From Cymbidium sinense (Eukaryota > Streptophyta > Magnoliopsida > Asparagales > Orchidaceae), in assembly GCA_021442155.1 (NCBI GenBank), contig CM038221.1:149597601-149661600 (forward strand): 64,000 nucleotides of DNA, given 5' to 3'. The notes below the pieces were generated by a model. That model was not told the origin of the DNA and ran no database searches. It saw only the letters and a program-made list of their open reading frames with translations. Shown piece by piece: positions 24,840 through 38,100 of the stretch; position 1 is the stretch's first letter; each line of letters opens with the position of its first letter. Made by a program: the position numbers and the translations under genes.

Positions 24840-25500
24840 ATAGTCTAGACATCCCGTGAATATGAGGCTTTAGTTGGTCCCAAGGAGGTCATTTGATTAC
24901 CTCTGTTAACAATGACATGTACTTATTTTATTTCTTTTACATGTGTTCCTACATTAGAATTTGGATAGAACTTTACTTCGCATACATAAATGTTTCAATC
25001 AAATAAAAAATACATTTTATGCATGGTTTTCCTTCCTATATTTATGTATACATCCATATATTGAAAGAAAGCAAGTGTTTAGTATGGACATCCTGGGAAT
25101 ACGAGGCTTTAAGTAGCCCCAAGGAGGTCATTTGATTACCTCACTTCCCTGGTTAACAATGGAATGTACTAGCTTATGTTTCTTATACATGTATGCGTGT
25201 ATTTAATTATGGAAGTAAAACCCCTATTCATTTATCAAGGATATATGCATTCATAATTGATTAAGTGATTGAATTAGTTGGTCATGTGATTTAGATCTTT
25301 CTTTCTTACATTCATGTAATCAAATTTACATATGTTAGAATACAAATGGGTACATAGTTTGGACATCCTGGGAACACGAGACTTTAGTTAGCCCCATGGA
25401 GGTCATTTGATTACCTCACATCCCTGGTTAACAATGACACGTACCTATTTAATTTCATCCTAATGTATTTTTGTATAAGAATTTAGATGGAACTTTAAAC
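24840..25500 (+). repeat. Local triplication inside the LTR
   Basis: Three copies of a segment with GGACATCCTGGGAA, GGAGGTCATTTGATTACC and GTTAACAATG start near 24846, 25085 and 25361 (spacing 239 and 276 bp). The LTR at 29564-35128 has a single diverged copy near 33330. Confidence 0.75.
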
Positions 25501-27592
25501 TAATATGATTAAATAATTCAATCACATGAAAAGAATATAAAATTGAAATACATGTATGTATTAGCCATATAAGTGGGCCAAAATATATTGTATGTATAGA
25601 TACACTTAGGATTAAATCATATGCATGTTACATGTGATGAAAAGGAATAATTTCATGTATGTGTGATCAATTAGATTAATCTTAAGATAACTTTCACATT
25701 GAATAGAATTATTTAAAATGAACCTAAACATAGGATTAATTTAAAATGTGTAATAAGCCATTCACTAAAGAAACTAAATCATATTAACATGCTTTAGAAA
25801 GTGGCTTAAGGTTGGGATAAAAGAGGGAAATCCTCTTTCTTCTCTTTATAACACTTAGTTGCTACATGTGAACCATATAAAATAAAAGAAAATATAAATT
25901 AAAATTCTCAAATCAACTAAACAACTTCAAGTGAAATCAACCTTTCATATTAAATTGAATCTTTTTTCCAAACTAAAAAAAATATAACTCTAGTGTTTAG
26001 TAAGATGCACCACACAAGCCTTAACACACATTAGAATTAAGTCACCACTTATAGTCCTAAGTTAGGATGATTTTTGTATGGTGTATGTTTTGTTTTATGA
26101 TGTAATATTTTAGACTGGATGTTAGGGTGTATACTTCGTAGACTGGATGACAGGTTGATATTAGCCTAATCATGTTTTATACAATGGATTATGCTTAAGG
26201 GGTTGCTTAAAAATAAAAATAAATACTCTCTTTGCATGTTACTTAAACCCCTAAGCATAATCCAAGTTAGGACAGGTGTGCTTGGTTACCTATATGTAGG
26301 GTGCTAAGTCCAAATTGTATATATAACTTCTTGGGTTGCATGTATGTTTAGCTAACCTCTATTTTGTGGGTGTAGTTAGATTTGCTTTTCCTATTTTTAA
26401 TGTAATTTTGTGCATTAGGAATTAGGATTGGTGCTATGGGGGATTATCATGAGCATTGGATAGATGGCTTAGTCCTAGGGTGCCATGTGATGCCTTGAAA
26501 CCTACCAAATCAAAGGAGCAAGGAAGGAAGATACATGAAGACATGAAGAATGAAGACCACCCACCCCCCCTAATAACACTTCTTTATTTAATAAAATTGT
26601 AATTATTATTTTGTAATTCCAGGTTTAACCTAGGCTTTAAATTGTATGGCGATACCCGATCGCACTGGCCTCTTATTATTTTGCTCTATTTTATAAATTG
26701 AATGATGATTTGTTTAAATTGTGCATTAAAAATGGCATGCTCTTCATAGTTTCTTAAATTAATGATGTTTTAATGTGTGGCCTGGATGTGATTAGGCTCT
26801 TAGAATGAAATAATAAATTTTCTATTCAAATACAACTCATAACTAAATTTTAAAGAACTTATAACCTTACCATAAAGCCTAGGGTGTAAATTAAGATAAT
26901 TAAAAGATTTAGCAACCCCTTAGCTGAATATTGTATGTCTCACATCATGCTTGTATATTCCTTCTTCCTTGAAATGGAGGATCTCCATCCTTACACGATA
27001 GGGGAATGCTTGACCTATGAGGGCATTCCTTGTGGTGGAGAACACCCTCTTCCTGCTAATTTGGCCAATAATCTATTTCATCATGCATATAGGCATCAAA
27101 ATTCTAAAGCCTTTGTCAAAATGACTTGTTCAAAATAAAATAAAATATGAAAAGATTTGCATTTGTAGATTAAGTCATTGCTCATGCCAGTGATGCTCTA
27201 GTCTCCTAGGGAGTTAGCCTCTTTTCTAAAATAATAACATCCTAACTATCTTGTAAATTCATATGATGAGACCACATGGATTTAAAATATTGGAGGAGTT
27301 AGTGGCCACTCGTGCTAAGCTCGAATGTGGTTTATCCTCTCTTGCGAAGGTAGACCTTATGCCCATTTTTCCTTAGAGTTAGGTCGTGCTTTTGTTCTTA
27401 CTAAAGCTCCCTAGATTTAGGATCCAAGGTAGTTGTTTACTTTGGGCTACAAGCATAATTCCTCACCTCTTAGGCATTTCCACAATCTTGCATTGGCAGA
27501 TTATAAGCCCTAGCAATCTAATAAAATTTCAACTCAAAATAAATAAATCTCTTTGCTTTCAAACATATAAAGCCCAATTATAGGATAGATTA

Positions 27593-27628
27593 GAATGCTC
27601 ACTATGCTTCCTAGAATTATGATCATTC
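27593..27628 (+). other. Decayed copy of the LTR-end hairpin
   Basis: It sits at the same LTR position as 5020-5057. The outer arms GAATGCTCA and TGATCATTC still largely pair, but the inner stem has changes. Confidence 0.5.
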
Positions 27629-28012
27629 CCTACTCATCTCCTTTGGCTTCTGAAATAAGTCTCTCCATGAACTTTCCCACTTGATTTTTTAAAATAGCCT
27701 ATTTGATAGTCTAACCTTGAAATCTTTGGAGATAATAATTATCTACTTTAATCGAGAGTATTCTTAGAGAATTTCATTCCCTTAAGATGTAATTAACTTT
27801 AGAATCTAGTTTAATATAAACCCTACTTTATTCATCCATGTAAAGTAGGGGAAAAATCATTGGTATATTCGAAGACCCATCATGCCTTAGGAGTCCTTAT
27901 TAGGTGATTAAGTCCATTGAAGGGTGATGCCTTTATCTTTTAAGATAGTACATCATACCTCAATGTCATGCCCGACACTTCAATAAGTATCCCCTACATT
28001 CTACATGGTGTC

Positions 28013-28044
28013 CCCCATACACTTCTGAAAATAAACACCATAAT
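28013..28044. other. Unassigned junction segment
   Basis: About 30 bp between the broken LTR end and the inverted pol fragment match neither confidently. It may be diverged RNase H sequence or filler from the rearrangement. Confidence 0.4.
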
Positions 28045-29202
28045 CTCCCAATGGTGAATGCTAGTGTCCCTTAAGTTCATGATTTATTCATCAGGGAGGT
28101 CATCACTAAGTAGAGAGTTGGCAGGAAGTGGGTGAGATGCAAAGAAATTCACAAGTGCTTGTCATTTCACTGCTCGGAGTCAAATTGTGATAGATTCATG
28201 GACCAACGTGCCAACTATCCAGATAGTGTCGACCATGTCATGAGATATTATAGTAGATTGATCCTAGAGATCAAGTTCACTTTATGAGAAAGCATGTAAT
28301 GCCATAGATTTTGTGATGCAAACATTAAAGCTAGACAATACTGCTCAATTGATGCATAATTTGCCTCAGTAGGGATTAAACGATGGCTGAGGTAGTAAAG
28401 CATGTTTTCCTTCCCTTCATTGTTGCTTTGAGCTAACAAAGTGCCAAATTCATCATCTAACACAGTAGTGTAGAGTATCAAGGGATTGCTTGGGAAAGGG
28501 GCTACTAGAACTGGTGGCATCATCAGGTAATGCTTAATGTCTTCAAAGGCATGCTGGCACTTGTTATCCCACTTAAACTTAGCATCCTTTTTGACAAGTG
28601 CTGAGAATGGCTGGCATCTCCCTGATAGGTTGGATATAAAGCATCTTAAATACTCCAACCAACTTTGGAATGATTTGAGTTGAGTTAAACTCTTAGGGGT
28701 GGAATTTCTAATATCTCTTTGATCTTCTTTGGATCAATTTTGATTCTTCAGTGTTGGACAACAACCCAAGGAATTTCCTTGAAGCTACCTTGAATGCACA
28801 CTTCAGAGGGTTCATTTTGAGGTTAAATTGTCTTAGCCATTCAAAAACTACTCTCAAGTCAAAGAGATGGTCTTCCATTTCTTTACTTTTGACCATGAGA
28901 TCATCGACATAGTATTCAGCTTAATGATGAATGAGTTCATCGAAGATTCAAGTCATGGCCCGTTGGTAGGTAGCACTGGCATTTTTAAGACCGAAAGGTG
29001 TGACCTTATAGCAAGATTCTCGAGTGGTTCTAAAAGCGGTGTTTTTCATCTGGGGCCATCTTTATTTGGTTATATATGAGCCATCCATAAAAGAGTAGAC
29101 CGCATGAGATGAGGCAATGTCCATCATCCGTGATAGGTAATTGAAATTTGTCTTTGGACATGCCTTATTTAAATCCCTAAAATCAACGATATGCAATTTG
29201 GC
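28045..29202 (-). pseudogene. Inverted pol fragment: reverse transcriptase to RNase H
   Basis: Read on the minus strand, it starts at the RT palm (FRDLNKA-like, about 29180) and passes SSHAVYSFMDGS and PFGLKNA. The catalytic YVDD is intact at 28900-28914, followed by LKMNPLKCAF and KFLG. The open piece 28658-28248 holds the connection and first RNase H domain (FISNLSGRCQPFS, CQHAFEDIKHYL, SHRLIPTEANYASIEQ). It ends just where the second RNase H would begin, matching element B at about 55895-57085. Stops and frameshifts near 28700 and 28990 break it. It has lost LTRs on both sides and lies within direct-strand LTR sequence, so it is the remnant of an oppositely oriented element. Confidence 0.85.
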
Positions 29203-29563
29203 CATTCATTTGATTACTTCTGTTAACAATGACACGCACTATTTAATTTCATCCTAATGTATTTTTTGTATAAGAATTTAGATGGAGCTTTAAACTAATA
29301 TGATTAAATAATTCAATCACATGAAAAGAATATAAAATTTAAATACATGTATGTATTAGCCATATAAGTGTGCCAAAATATATTGCACGTATAGATACAC
29401 TTAGGATTAAATCATATGTATGTTACATGTGATGGAAAGGAATAATTTAGCATGTGAATGTGATCAATTAGATTAATCTTAAGATACTTTTCACACATTG
29501 AATAGAATTATTTAAAATGAACCTAAACATAGGATTAATTTAAAATGTGTAATAATCCATATG
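29203..29563 (+). repeat. Internal LTR fragment
   Basis: It matches 25405-25760 of the LTR to the left (GATTACTTCTGTTAACAATG, then AATATATTGCACGTATAGAT). It switches at 29563 to the TTGAC-rich part of another LTR. Confidence 0.75.
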
Positions 29564-32500
29564 TGAGTTCAATGAATCTTGAATCGAGCCTTGATCAAGT
29601 CAATTGATCCACTTAGACTCACTTGACCCAAAGTGATGTAAAGCACATTTTTGAGCCAAATTCTAATCCTACCCAAATTGGATTGAACTAAGCCCATCTA
29701 AGCCTCACATTATGAGCAACAATCATCATAAGATGATCAATCACTCAAATTGGGCCAAACCAAGTCAAACCTAGCCTTTGACCAAGTTAACACTTAGCGT
29801 AAATGAAACCTAAACTAGCCAAAATCCACCATAGGCCAAATTGATTGAAACCACTGGTCAAAACCAATTCATGATCAATGATTGGACTTGACCAAGTCAT
29901 CATTTGAGCCAAATCTAGCCCAATTGGCCACTTGACCCAAGTTGACCCAAGTTGACCTAAAAAGTCAAAATATGTCAAATCTTGATCTAAGTCAAATTGA
30001 ATGCAACCAATGGGTCAAATTCATTCTAAATCACTTGCTGAACTTGACCAAAGCCTCAATTGGTCAACTAGACCCAACCTAGCCCAATTGACCATGAACC
30101 CAACTTGACCTAAAAAGGTCAAATCAAATTGAAACTTAACCAAACCAAAATTGATTGAAACTAAAGCTAGCAAAACATTTCAATTGGTCAACCAAGCCTA
30201 AACCAACCCATGACCTAACCCAAACAAATTGGTCAACTTGACCCATTTGACCTAAATGAATTCAAATGAACCAAAACCAAATATAAACTAAATTGAATCT
30301 AACCAATGATACCAAATCACTTCAAATGGTCATATGAACTTGACCTAACCCATGGTTTGACCTAATTTGACTAATTGGTCAACTTGACCCATTTTGACCT
30401 AAATGGGTCAAATTGAGCCAAATGATATCAAATCAACACCAAAATCATTGAAAATTGACACAACCCATTTTTCAATCATATCAAATCTACCTAAATCGAA
30501 ATTAAAGTCAAATGACCATTTTACCCCTAGGTCAAAGGGTAACCTACGATCAAATTCACTTGGAATTTGATCATATTCTAACTCAAGACCACTTGACATC
30601 CTCCTAATGGACCATTTGGACACCAAGAAGGGTGGTGCACATGACCCAATAGGTTTGAGAAACCCAACCCAAAGCCAAATCAACTCCACTCAAAATTCTC
30701 CACATGGATCACCTCCCACACTCATTTTAACCCATGTGCACCTCCACACTCCCACTCCTTTGCTAAAACTGAACCATATGGCACTCCTAACAACCTAAAC
30801 AACCCATTCCATGAGAGCAATTTGATCAAAATGGAAAAATGAACTTTGGTAGTCCGATTTAAGTAGAGGGAGATATACTTCCCCTCATTCCATTCAAGTT
30901 CATCTCTATTGCATTCGATTGAGCTCAGAGGATCAAATGCAAGCTTCCCAAGCTCCTCCAAGCATTCCTAAGCTCAATTGAATTCTCTCTTCTCAATTTT
31001 ATCTAAGCTAAAAATAGGGGAGGTGTGAGGATTTTCTAACTTACTCAATACCCAGCCAAAGTTCAATTCCCTTTGCAAGCACCATCAGGGAGGCAAGTCA
31101 AGCTCACCCAAGGTATTTTCCAAGCAACCAAGCCATGGGAAGGGGGAGTTAGACCAAAGCCACAATCCATTGAAGCAAGCTTTGGTCAATTGGAAGATCC
31201 ATTGTAAATGAAACCTTCAAACTCTCCACAGGGCTTCATCTCCATTAGACGAAGCTATCTCAATGGTTGGAAGTGCTGGTGATAGCCTCCAATGAGGTAT
31301 GCCTCAAAATCAAGCTAAAGTTAGAAAATATTTGGTCCTTTATGAAGGGAAGTGTAATCCCATTGAATTTCCACCGTTGGATGTGCTTCTCCTTGCTTCT
31401 TGATGGTGTGGGTTGAATCCTAGCCCAATCTGAGCTCAAGTGAGCTCGATGCCATGGAGGATGGACGATCTCTGCTCCTACGGGGTGGATGAATCATCGG
31501 CCCATCCCGCATTTTGAATGGACAGTCCTGATTAAAATACGCTAGATCCGCTAATTAATCCTTTAGATCAACATGATTTATCTTGACCGTCCGATCCTTT
31601 ATCGGATGGCCAAGGAGAAAGCGCGTAGCACCACCAGCTGATGCTGCATGTGATTTGAAAACTTGAATAACCAATCCCACCGTGCCACATGGAATGCGTG
31701 CTCCGCGTCAGTGGTCCACATGATGTCAACAAGATTAGTTAATTAATTAGAGCTATTTACTTATCCCATAATCACTAAAACTTCACAAAATCATAATTAA
31801 ATGTAGAAAAAATAAAAAAAATATAAATGAGGGCTCATTTTAAAGATAATTCAGTGAGAAATAATATAAAATTATTTCTAATGGATTTTGAACTATAAAT
31901 TTTCTTAAGTAGGGTTAATTGGAAACTTAATAACTTTAATTACTTCCTAATCATTTCATTAATTAATTCCAAACTTCTTAGGCACGTTTAGGGGGATGAC
32001 TTCTGCCTCCCCCAATTTTATTGGAATGTATTAATGAGTTAATTAGGGAAATCAATTAATGAATCTCCAATTACCCCTTAATGAAATTAAGAGCAATTAA
32101 GCATGTGAACAGTGAATTAATCCCTTAATTGAGATAAATTAAACATTATTTAAGTGAAGAGGAGGTATATGGAATGGGTTTGGGGTATTTTACCTAAGTT
32201 ATTCCTTAAACCCCCTTTCTTTCTTAATCCAAATCTAATTAAGGATTAATCCACTAATGATCTACTTAATTAGCTTAATCAAATTTTCAAAATCAATCTG
32301 AACTTAATCAATTCTTTGCTGGGTAGATCCTTAGGTGTTTAAAAGCTTAAGGTAAATTTAAGAAAATCATTTCCAATCCACATGTGTGGGAAGGTTATGA
32401 AAGTACTTAATTAAACCTTTTGGCTTAATTAATAAATAATTGTGAGCCAATTGCATTAGGCCCCTTTCTTTCTTAGGTGCATTTTTGATTTAAATTCCAT

Positions 32501-35128
32501 GTGGTTGCATATCATATGTTGGCTCATAATTGTTAGGTTAATTATGTTAAAGTAGTATAGGTAAGGGGTAATTAGTGAACTTAATTTACACCTTAACCTA
32601 AACAAACATAAAGTGAACTTAATGATTCTAAAAATTAAACTAAATCAATTCACACATAAGGGAAATGTGTTAGGACCAACAAACTTTTTCACATTTCTTA
32701 AATCAAATCAATCTCAAAATAAAAATAAAAATCTCTTTAAAGAATTTTGATTCACTTTAAATGATCTTATTTCATATGATTGTCTTAAGGAAATAATTAG
32801 GGTGAATGAAGTTACATGATTAAACACTTTACTTCTTTCCAAGCATGTTAAATGTTGTGTGCCATATGAAATTCATGCATTCATATCTTTTGAAAAATCA
32901 AAATAAATGAAATGTTTCCTTTATGTCAAATTGCATGTTTTGGATAAAGTAAGAATATGAATGGCTATTAGATCAAAATTATTTTCAAAACATATAAATC
33001 AAAGGTTACAAATGGAAGTATGCTACTTATAACTACTTATAAGCTTGCATGTGGTTATAATATAAAATGTGTTATGTGATCTTCTTCTATTTTCTTAACA
33101 TAGATTTGAATAGGATTTGCGAAGTGCATAGTTCATTTGAAAAGAATATAACACTTGCTCAAATCTATTCATATACACTTCTATGTTATGACTTAAGAAG
33201 GATCCTCACCTTACACATGTAAATGAAACAACCAACAAATCAAAAAAATATAAAAATCTTTTGCATGATTCTTCATCCATTTACTTTCTTTTTGTTCATG
33301 CATATGTATTTAAGAAAAGTGGTATATTAGTCTAGAAATCCTGGGGTTGTGAGGCTTTAAGTAGCCCTAAGAAGGTCTTTTACCTTATACCTTATACCCT
33401 TGGGGTAGAAAATAATGGCATCATACTCACTTATGTCTTTCATACATGTAAATGTGCATTTATTTAATGTATAAAAGAGTCCCTCTTTTCTACTTAACAA
33501 AGTCATGCATCATGAAACATCCAAATTTTCTTAAACAACATCTCTTAGCATTCATCATTAAGGTGTGCTAAATATTTGCATTACTTGTATAGATATGCTT
33601 AGGATATTCATATGCATGATATACATGTTGGAAAGAAATAAATGGTTGTGTGTTTTGTGATAGTAATTCACTTTAATTAATCCTAAAATTCCTTTCTTAT
33701 TGAATAGGTTTATTTAGAGCAAATATAAACTTTGGATTAATTAAAACACATAATAAAATATTCACTAAAGAAAAATCACTAATGAATCTACCTTAGAAAT
33801 TACTTAAGGGAGGGAAGAGAAGTTCTCTTCTCTTTTCCTCTCTTTACAACACTTAGTAATTAAGTGTAGGTTCATTCAAACCAAATCAAATGATAAAATA
33901 AAATTAACAAATCAACTAAATCACTTAAATGAAATCACTCTCTAAGTTGAATCCTTCATAGAAAATTCTAACCTTAAAGCCTGGCTAAGACATGCCACAC
34001 AAGCCTTAAATGGCACTCACATTAGGCTAATTCACCATTTTTAGCTCTATGTTAGGGCGATGCATGGTTTGATGCCTGATTTTGTTTTGTGATGTAATAT
34101 TTTAGTCTGGATGTTAGGGTGTATGTGCGCATACTAGATGATAGGATGATCTTAATCTAATCATTATCTTCAGCAGGGGATTGTGCTTAAGGTTGTAATA
34201 AAAATATAAATACTTTTGCGGTTTATACCCAAGCATAATCTAAGATAGGACTTGGTTACCCATGTGGGGTGCTAAGTCCAATTTATTCATATACATGATT
34301 GGGATTGTGGAGTTTGTTTAGCTAATCTCTATTTTGCAGGTTTTAGTTAGATTTACTTTTTCCATTTTCATGTAATTTTGCAAATAGGATTTGGAATGAA
34401 TGTTATGGGGGATTAGGATGAACATTGGTCATAAGACTATGTCTTATGCACCATGTGAAGCTTTTAGAGCAATCATATCCCAACCAACCAAAAGAAGAAA
34501 TGAAGAATGAAGAATGAAGACCTCCATAACATAAATTCCTTCTAAATTGTAATTATTCATTTGTATTCTAGGTTATATAAGGGTAGAACTACCACTGATT
34601 TTCTTTGTATGGGAGCACCACAAAGGCCTTTTATTCTTTTGCGCTAGAATTATAAATTGCTTGATGTTTGTTTAGCTTGTGCATTAAGATGACATTTTTT
34701 TTCTAGTTTTTTCCTTTCTTTGATGAATGGCCTGGATGTGATTTATGCTCTTAGGAAAATAAATTTTCTATCCAATTAATCAACTCAAAATTAAAAATTA
34801 ACAACTCATAACTTCACCTAAAGCCTAGGTTAAAAATCAAGATAAAATATTTAGCAACCCCTTAGCTAGATGTTGTATGTTTAACATCATGCATAAAAAT
34901 CATCTTGCTTCACTCTTGCTTATGGAGGGCTTCCACCTTTGCTAGGGAACTTGGCTTAACCTTTGAGAGCTATGGTGAAAACACACCTCCTTCTTGTTAA
35001 TTTTGGCCCATAACCAATTTCTCATGCATTAGGCATATGAATCCCATAGGCTGTGTCAAATTAATTGTCCAAAAATAAAAATAAAACATAATAAAAATTT
35101 GTATTAGATTTAAGTCATTAATCATGCC
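29564..35128 (+). repeat. 5' LTR of element B, first part
   Basis: It begins about 980 bp inside the LTR (compare 36106), so the 5' end is lost. It continues through the TTGAC-rich segment, the promoter-like segment (31560-31740), the conserved block at 31992-32030 and the AT-rich part, to ATGCC at 35124-35128, where a solo LTR interrupts it. It resumes at 39584. Adding the missing 980 bp to the two parts gives about 7.5 kb, the size of the inverted copy. Short open frames such as 30408-30689 and 30722-30961 lie in LTR sequence. Confidence 0.85.
35124..35128 (+). other. Target site duplication, left copy (ATGCC)
   Basis: ATGCC directly precedes the LTR start TGTTGACC and is repeated directly after the LTR end at 39584-39588. 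Uninterrupted copies read GAAGCATGCCCCTTTACATG (4575), so the site is in register. Confidence 0.85.
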
Positions 35129-38100
35129 TGTTGACCTCATTTTTAGAATGAGCTCTCAACCCCTCCATCTTAGACATAGGACTCCTATTAGACATTAAGA
35201 GTTCCTTAGTCTTAAGACACTTCTAGTAATTAGGTGAACACTAACCTAGACTTAAAGAGCCATGGAATAGGTTATGCTTAGGGTGTTAGGAAAATTACCA
35301 TATAGCTTGAACCAAATCCTCACTTCCTTCTTTCAAGTCATACTCCAAATTCAAATCAACCTTAAACTCAAATCAACTTCAATTCCAAAATAATCCTTAA
35401 ATCAATTCCAATGGATTTTCAAATCATGAATCAATTCCAAATGATTGAAGCCCATGATTGAATTCCAAACTTATAATCTTTTTTAAGTCACTTTGATTCC
35501 ATCTTATGGACTTAGCTCAACTCAAATCCAAATCACTTCAAATTCAAGAAATTTTATCATAACCCATTTATATTCTCATTTATATTCACAAGTATAAATG
35601 AAATATAAATTCAAATAACCAAAACTAAATCCAAAACTCAATTGCAAAAAAAAATCTTTCCTAAGTCCCTTTGATTCCACCTTATGGACTTAGCTCAAAT
35701 CATCCAAATCAATTCAAATTCAAGAAATTTTCTCATAACCTATTTATATTCTCATTTATATTCACAAATATAAATGAAATATAAATTCAAATATCCAAAA
35801 CCAAAATCAAAACTCAAATCCAATTCTAATCAAAATCCAACATAAGCCTTTCAAGTCAAATTATTGAACTTAGCCAAATCAAATTCAAATCAAGTCAAAC
35901 TCTTGATTTTTCTTCATGATTCAATCAATCCTTCAATCATGAATCCAAATATGAACATAAACTTCAATCATCAAATCAAAACTAAATTCAAAAAATCAAA
36001 CCCAAGTCAAACTCATGTTCACCCTTTGAACTTGAAATTATCAAATGAATCAAAACCCATTTGATTCCAAACCACTTGCAAATGGATTTATATTTCAATA
36101 ATAAGCTGATATGTGAGTTCAACCAAACTTGATTCAAGGCTTGATCAAGTCAGTTAACCCACTTAGGCTCACTTGACCCAAAGTGACCTAAAGTACCTTT
36201 TTGAGCCAAATTCTAATCCTACCCAAATTGGATTGAACTAAGTCCACCTAAGCCTCACATTATGAGAAACAATCATCATAAGATGATCAATCACTCCCAA
36301 GTCAAACCTAAGGGTTGACTAAGTCAACACTTAGCCAAAATGAAACCTAAACTTGCCAAAATTCACCATAGGCTAAATTCATTGAAACCATTGATAAAAA
36401 ACAATTCATGATCAATGTTTGAACTTGACCAAGTCATCATTTGAGCCTAACCTAGCCCAAGTGGCCACTTGACCGAAGTTGACCCAACTTGACCTAAAAA
36501 GTTAAAATGGGTCAAATCTTGATCTAAGCCAAATTGATTGAAATCAATGGGTCAAGTTCATTCTAAATCACTTGTTGAACTTGACCAAAGCCTCAATTGG
36601 CCAACTAGATCCAACCTAGCCCAATTCACCATGAACCCAACTTGACCTAAAATGTCAAATTGAGTTAAAATCAAACCAAACCAAAATTGATTGAAACCAA
36701 AGCTTGCAACATATTTCAAATGACCAATGAAACCTACACCAACCCATGACCTAACATAATTAGGTCAAATGGGTCAAATTGGTCAACTTGATCCATTTGA
36801 CCTAAATGAAATCAAATGAACTAAAACCAAATATAAAGCAAATTGAACCAAACCATGATGCTACACATTTCAAATGGTTATATGAACTTGATCAAACCCG
36901 TGGTTTGACCCAATTTGACCAATTGGTCAACTTGACCCAATTTGACCCATTTTGGCCTAAATGGGTCGACATGAGCCAAATGATATCAAATCAACTCCAA
37001 ATTCTTTGAAATTTGGCCCAACCTAATTACAAACTATTTTAAATCTGCTTAAAGTGAAATCAAAGAAAATGATCATTTTACCCCTAGGTAAAAGATGGCA
37101 ATTCCACTTGGAATTTGGTCATATCATTTCATGGCCACCACCCTCTTAGTGGACTGGACACTAGTGGGTGTGGTGCACATGACCCAATGAGTTTGGGTAG
37201 CCAAACCCAACCTAAAATTCCACCCCACTCAAAATGGGTAAATGGAATCACTCCTCCACGTCATTTAGCACATGGGAGAACACTCCCAAACCCAAAATGG
37301 AATCACATGCCACTAAAAATGGCCTAACTAACTCACTCCATAGGATCAATTTGATCAAAATGGCAAAGCCATGCTCAGATGTTCGATCCTTCTAGGAGGA
37401 GATATACTCCCCCTAATTTTACTTGAATTGCATTCATTCATATTCAATTGAGGCATAGGAACTCAGAGGAAGCAATTCCAAGCTCCCCCAAGGTCTCCTA
37501 TGCTACTTTGATTTCTCCATTTTTGATTTTTGCTTAAGCTAAAAATAGGGGAGCTCAAGGGATTTTCCATCTCATCCAATTCTTCACCATAGCTCAATTC
37601 CTCCTTCAAGCACATTGAGACAACCCAATCGAGCTCACCCAAGTCTTCATTCAAGCTTTCAAGCCACGGGAAGAGGTGTCTAGACCAAGGCCACAAGCAT
37701 TTGAAGGAAACTTTGATCCATAGGAAGAACTACTCAACCTCAAGCCCTCAAACCTTCAACAAGGCTTCATCTCCACTAGATGAAGCTACCTTAATGGTTG
37801 GTAGCACTGGTGATAACCTCTGGCGAGGTATGGATCAAAACTGAGCTTAGGGATAATTTTCTTTGGTCCATTTTGAAGGGCATTGTAATCCATGTCATTT
37901 TGATCATTAGATCTTCATCTCCTTGTATGTTGATGGTGTGGGTTCAATTTTCAAGCTCAATGTTCTGAGCCAAGAGATGATGGTCTCTAGAAAGAGCTGG
38001 GGAATCATTACTATCCATCCCACGTGTTTTGGATGGAGAGTCCTGATTAATCCATGTTAGATCCACATTTTAATCCCTTTAATATCAGGGCTCGATATTG

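Larger units (their letters stand above)
20240..28012 (+). repeat. Direct LTR (3' LTR of element A), nearly complete
   Basis: It starts TGTTGACCTCAC directly after the 3' UTR and runs through the AT-rich subrepeats, the TTGAC-rich part (21360-22240), a GC-richer promoter-like segment (22380-23470), a long AT-rich part and the hairpin (27593-27628). It breaks off about 130 bp before the expected LTR terminus, where an inverted pol fragment follows. At 7.77 kb it is slightly longer than the 7.54-kb inverted copy, partly because of a local triplication at 24840-25500. No gene is present; open frames at 22399, 22653 and 26935 are LTR sequence. Confidence 0.88.

Noticed and set aside
30408..30961. 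Minus-strand open frames of 79-93 codons
   Set aside because: They lie in LTR sequence, and the corresponding frames are broken in the other LTR copies; no known motif.
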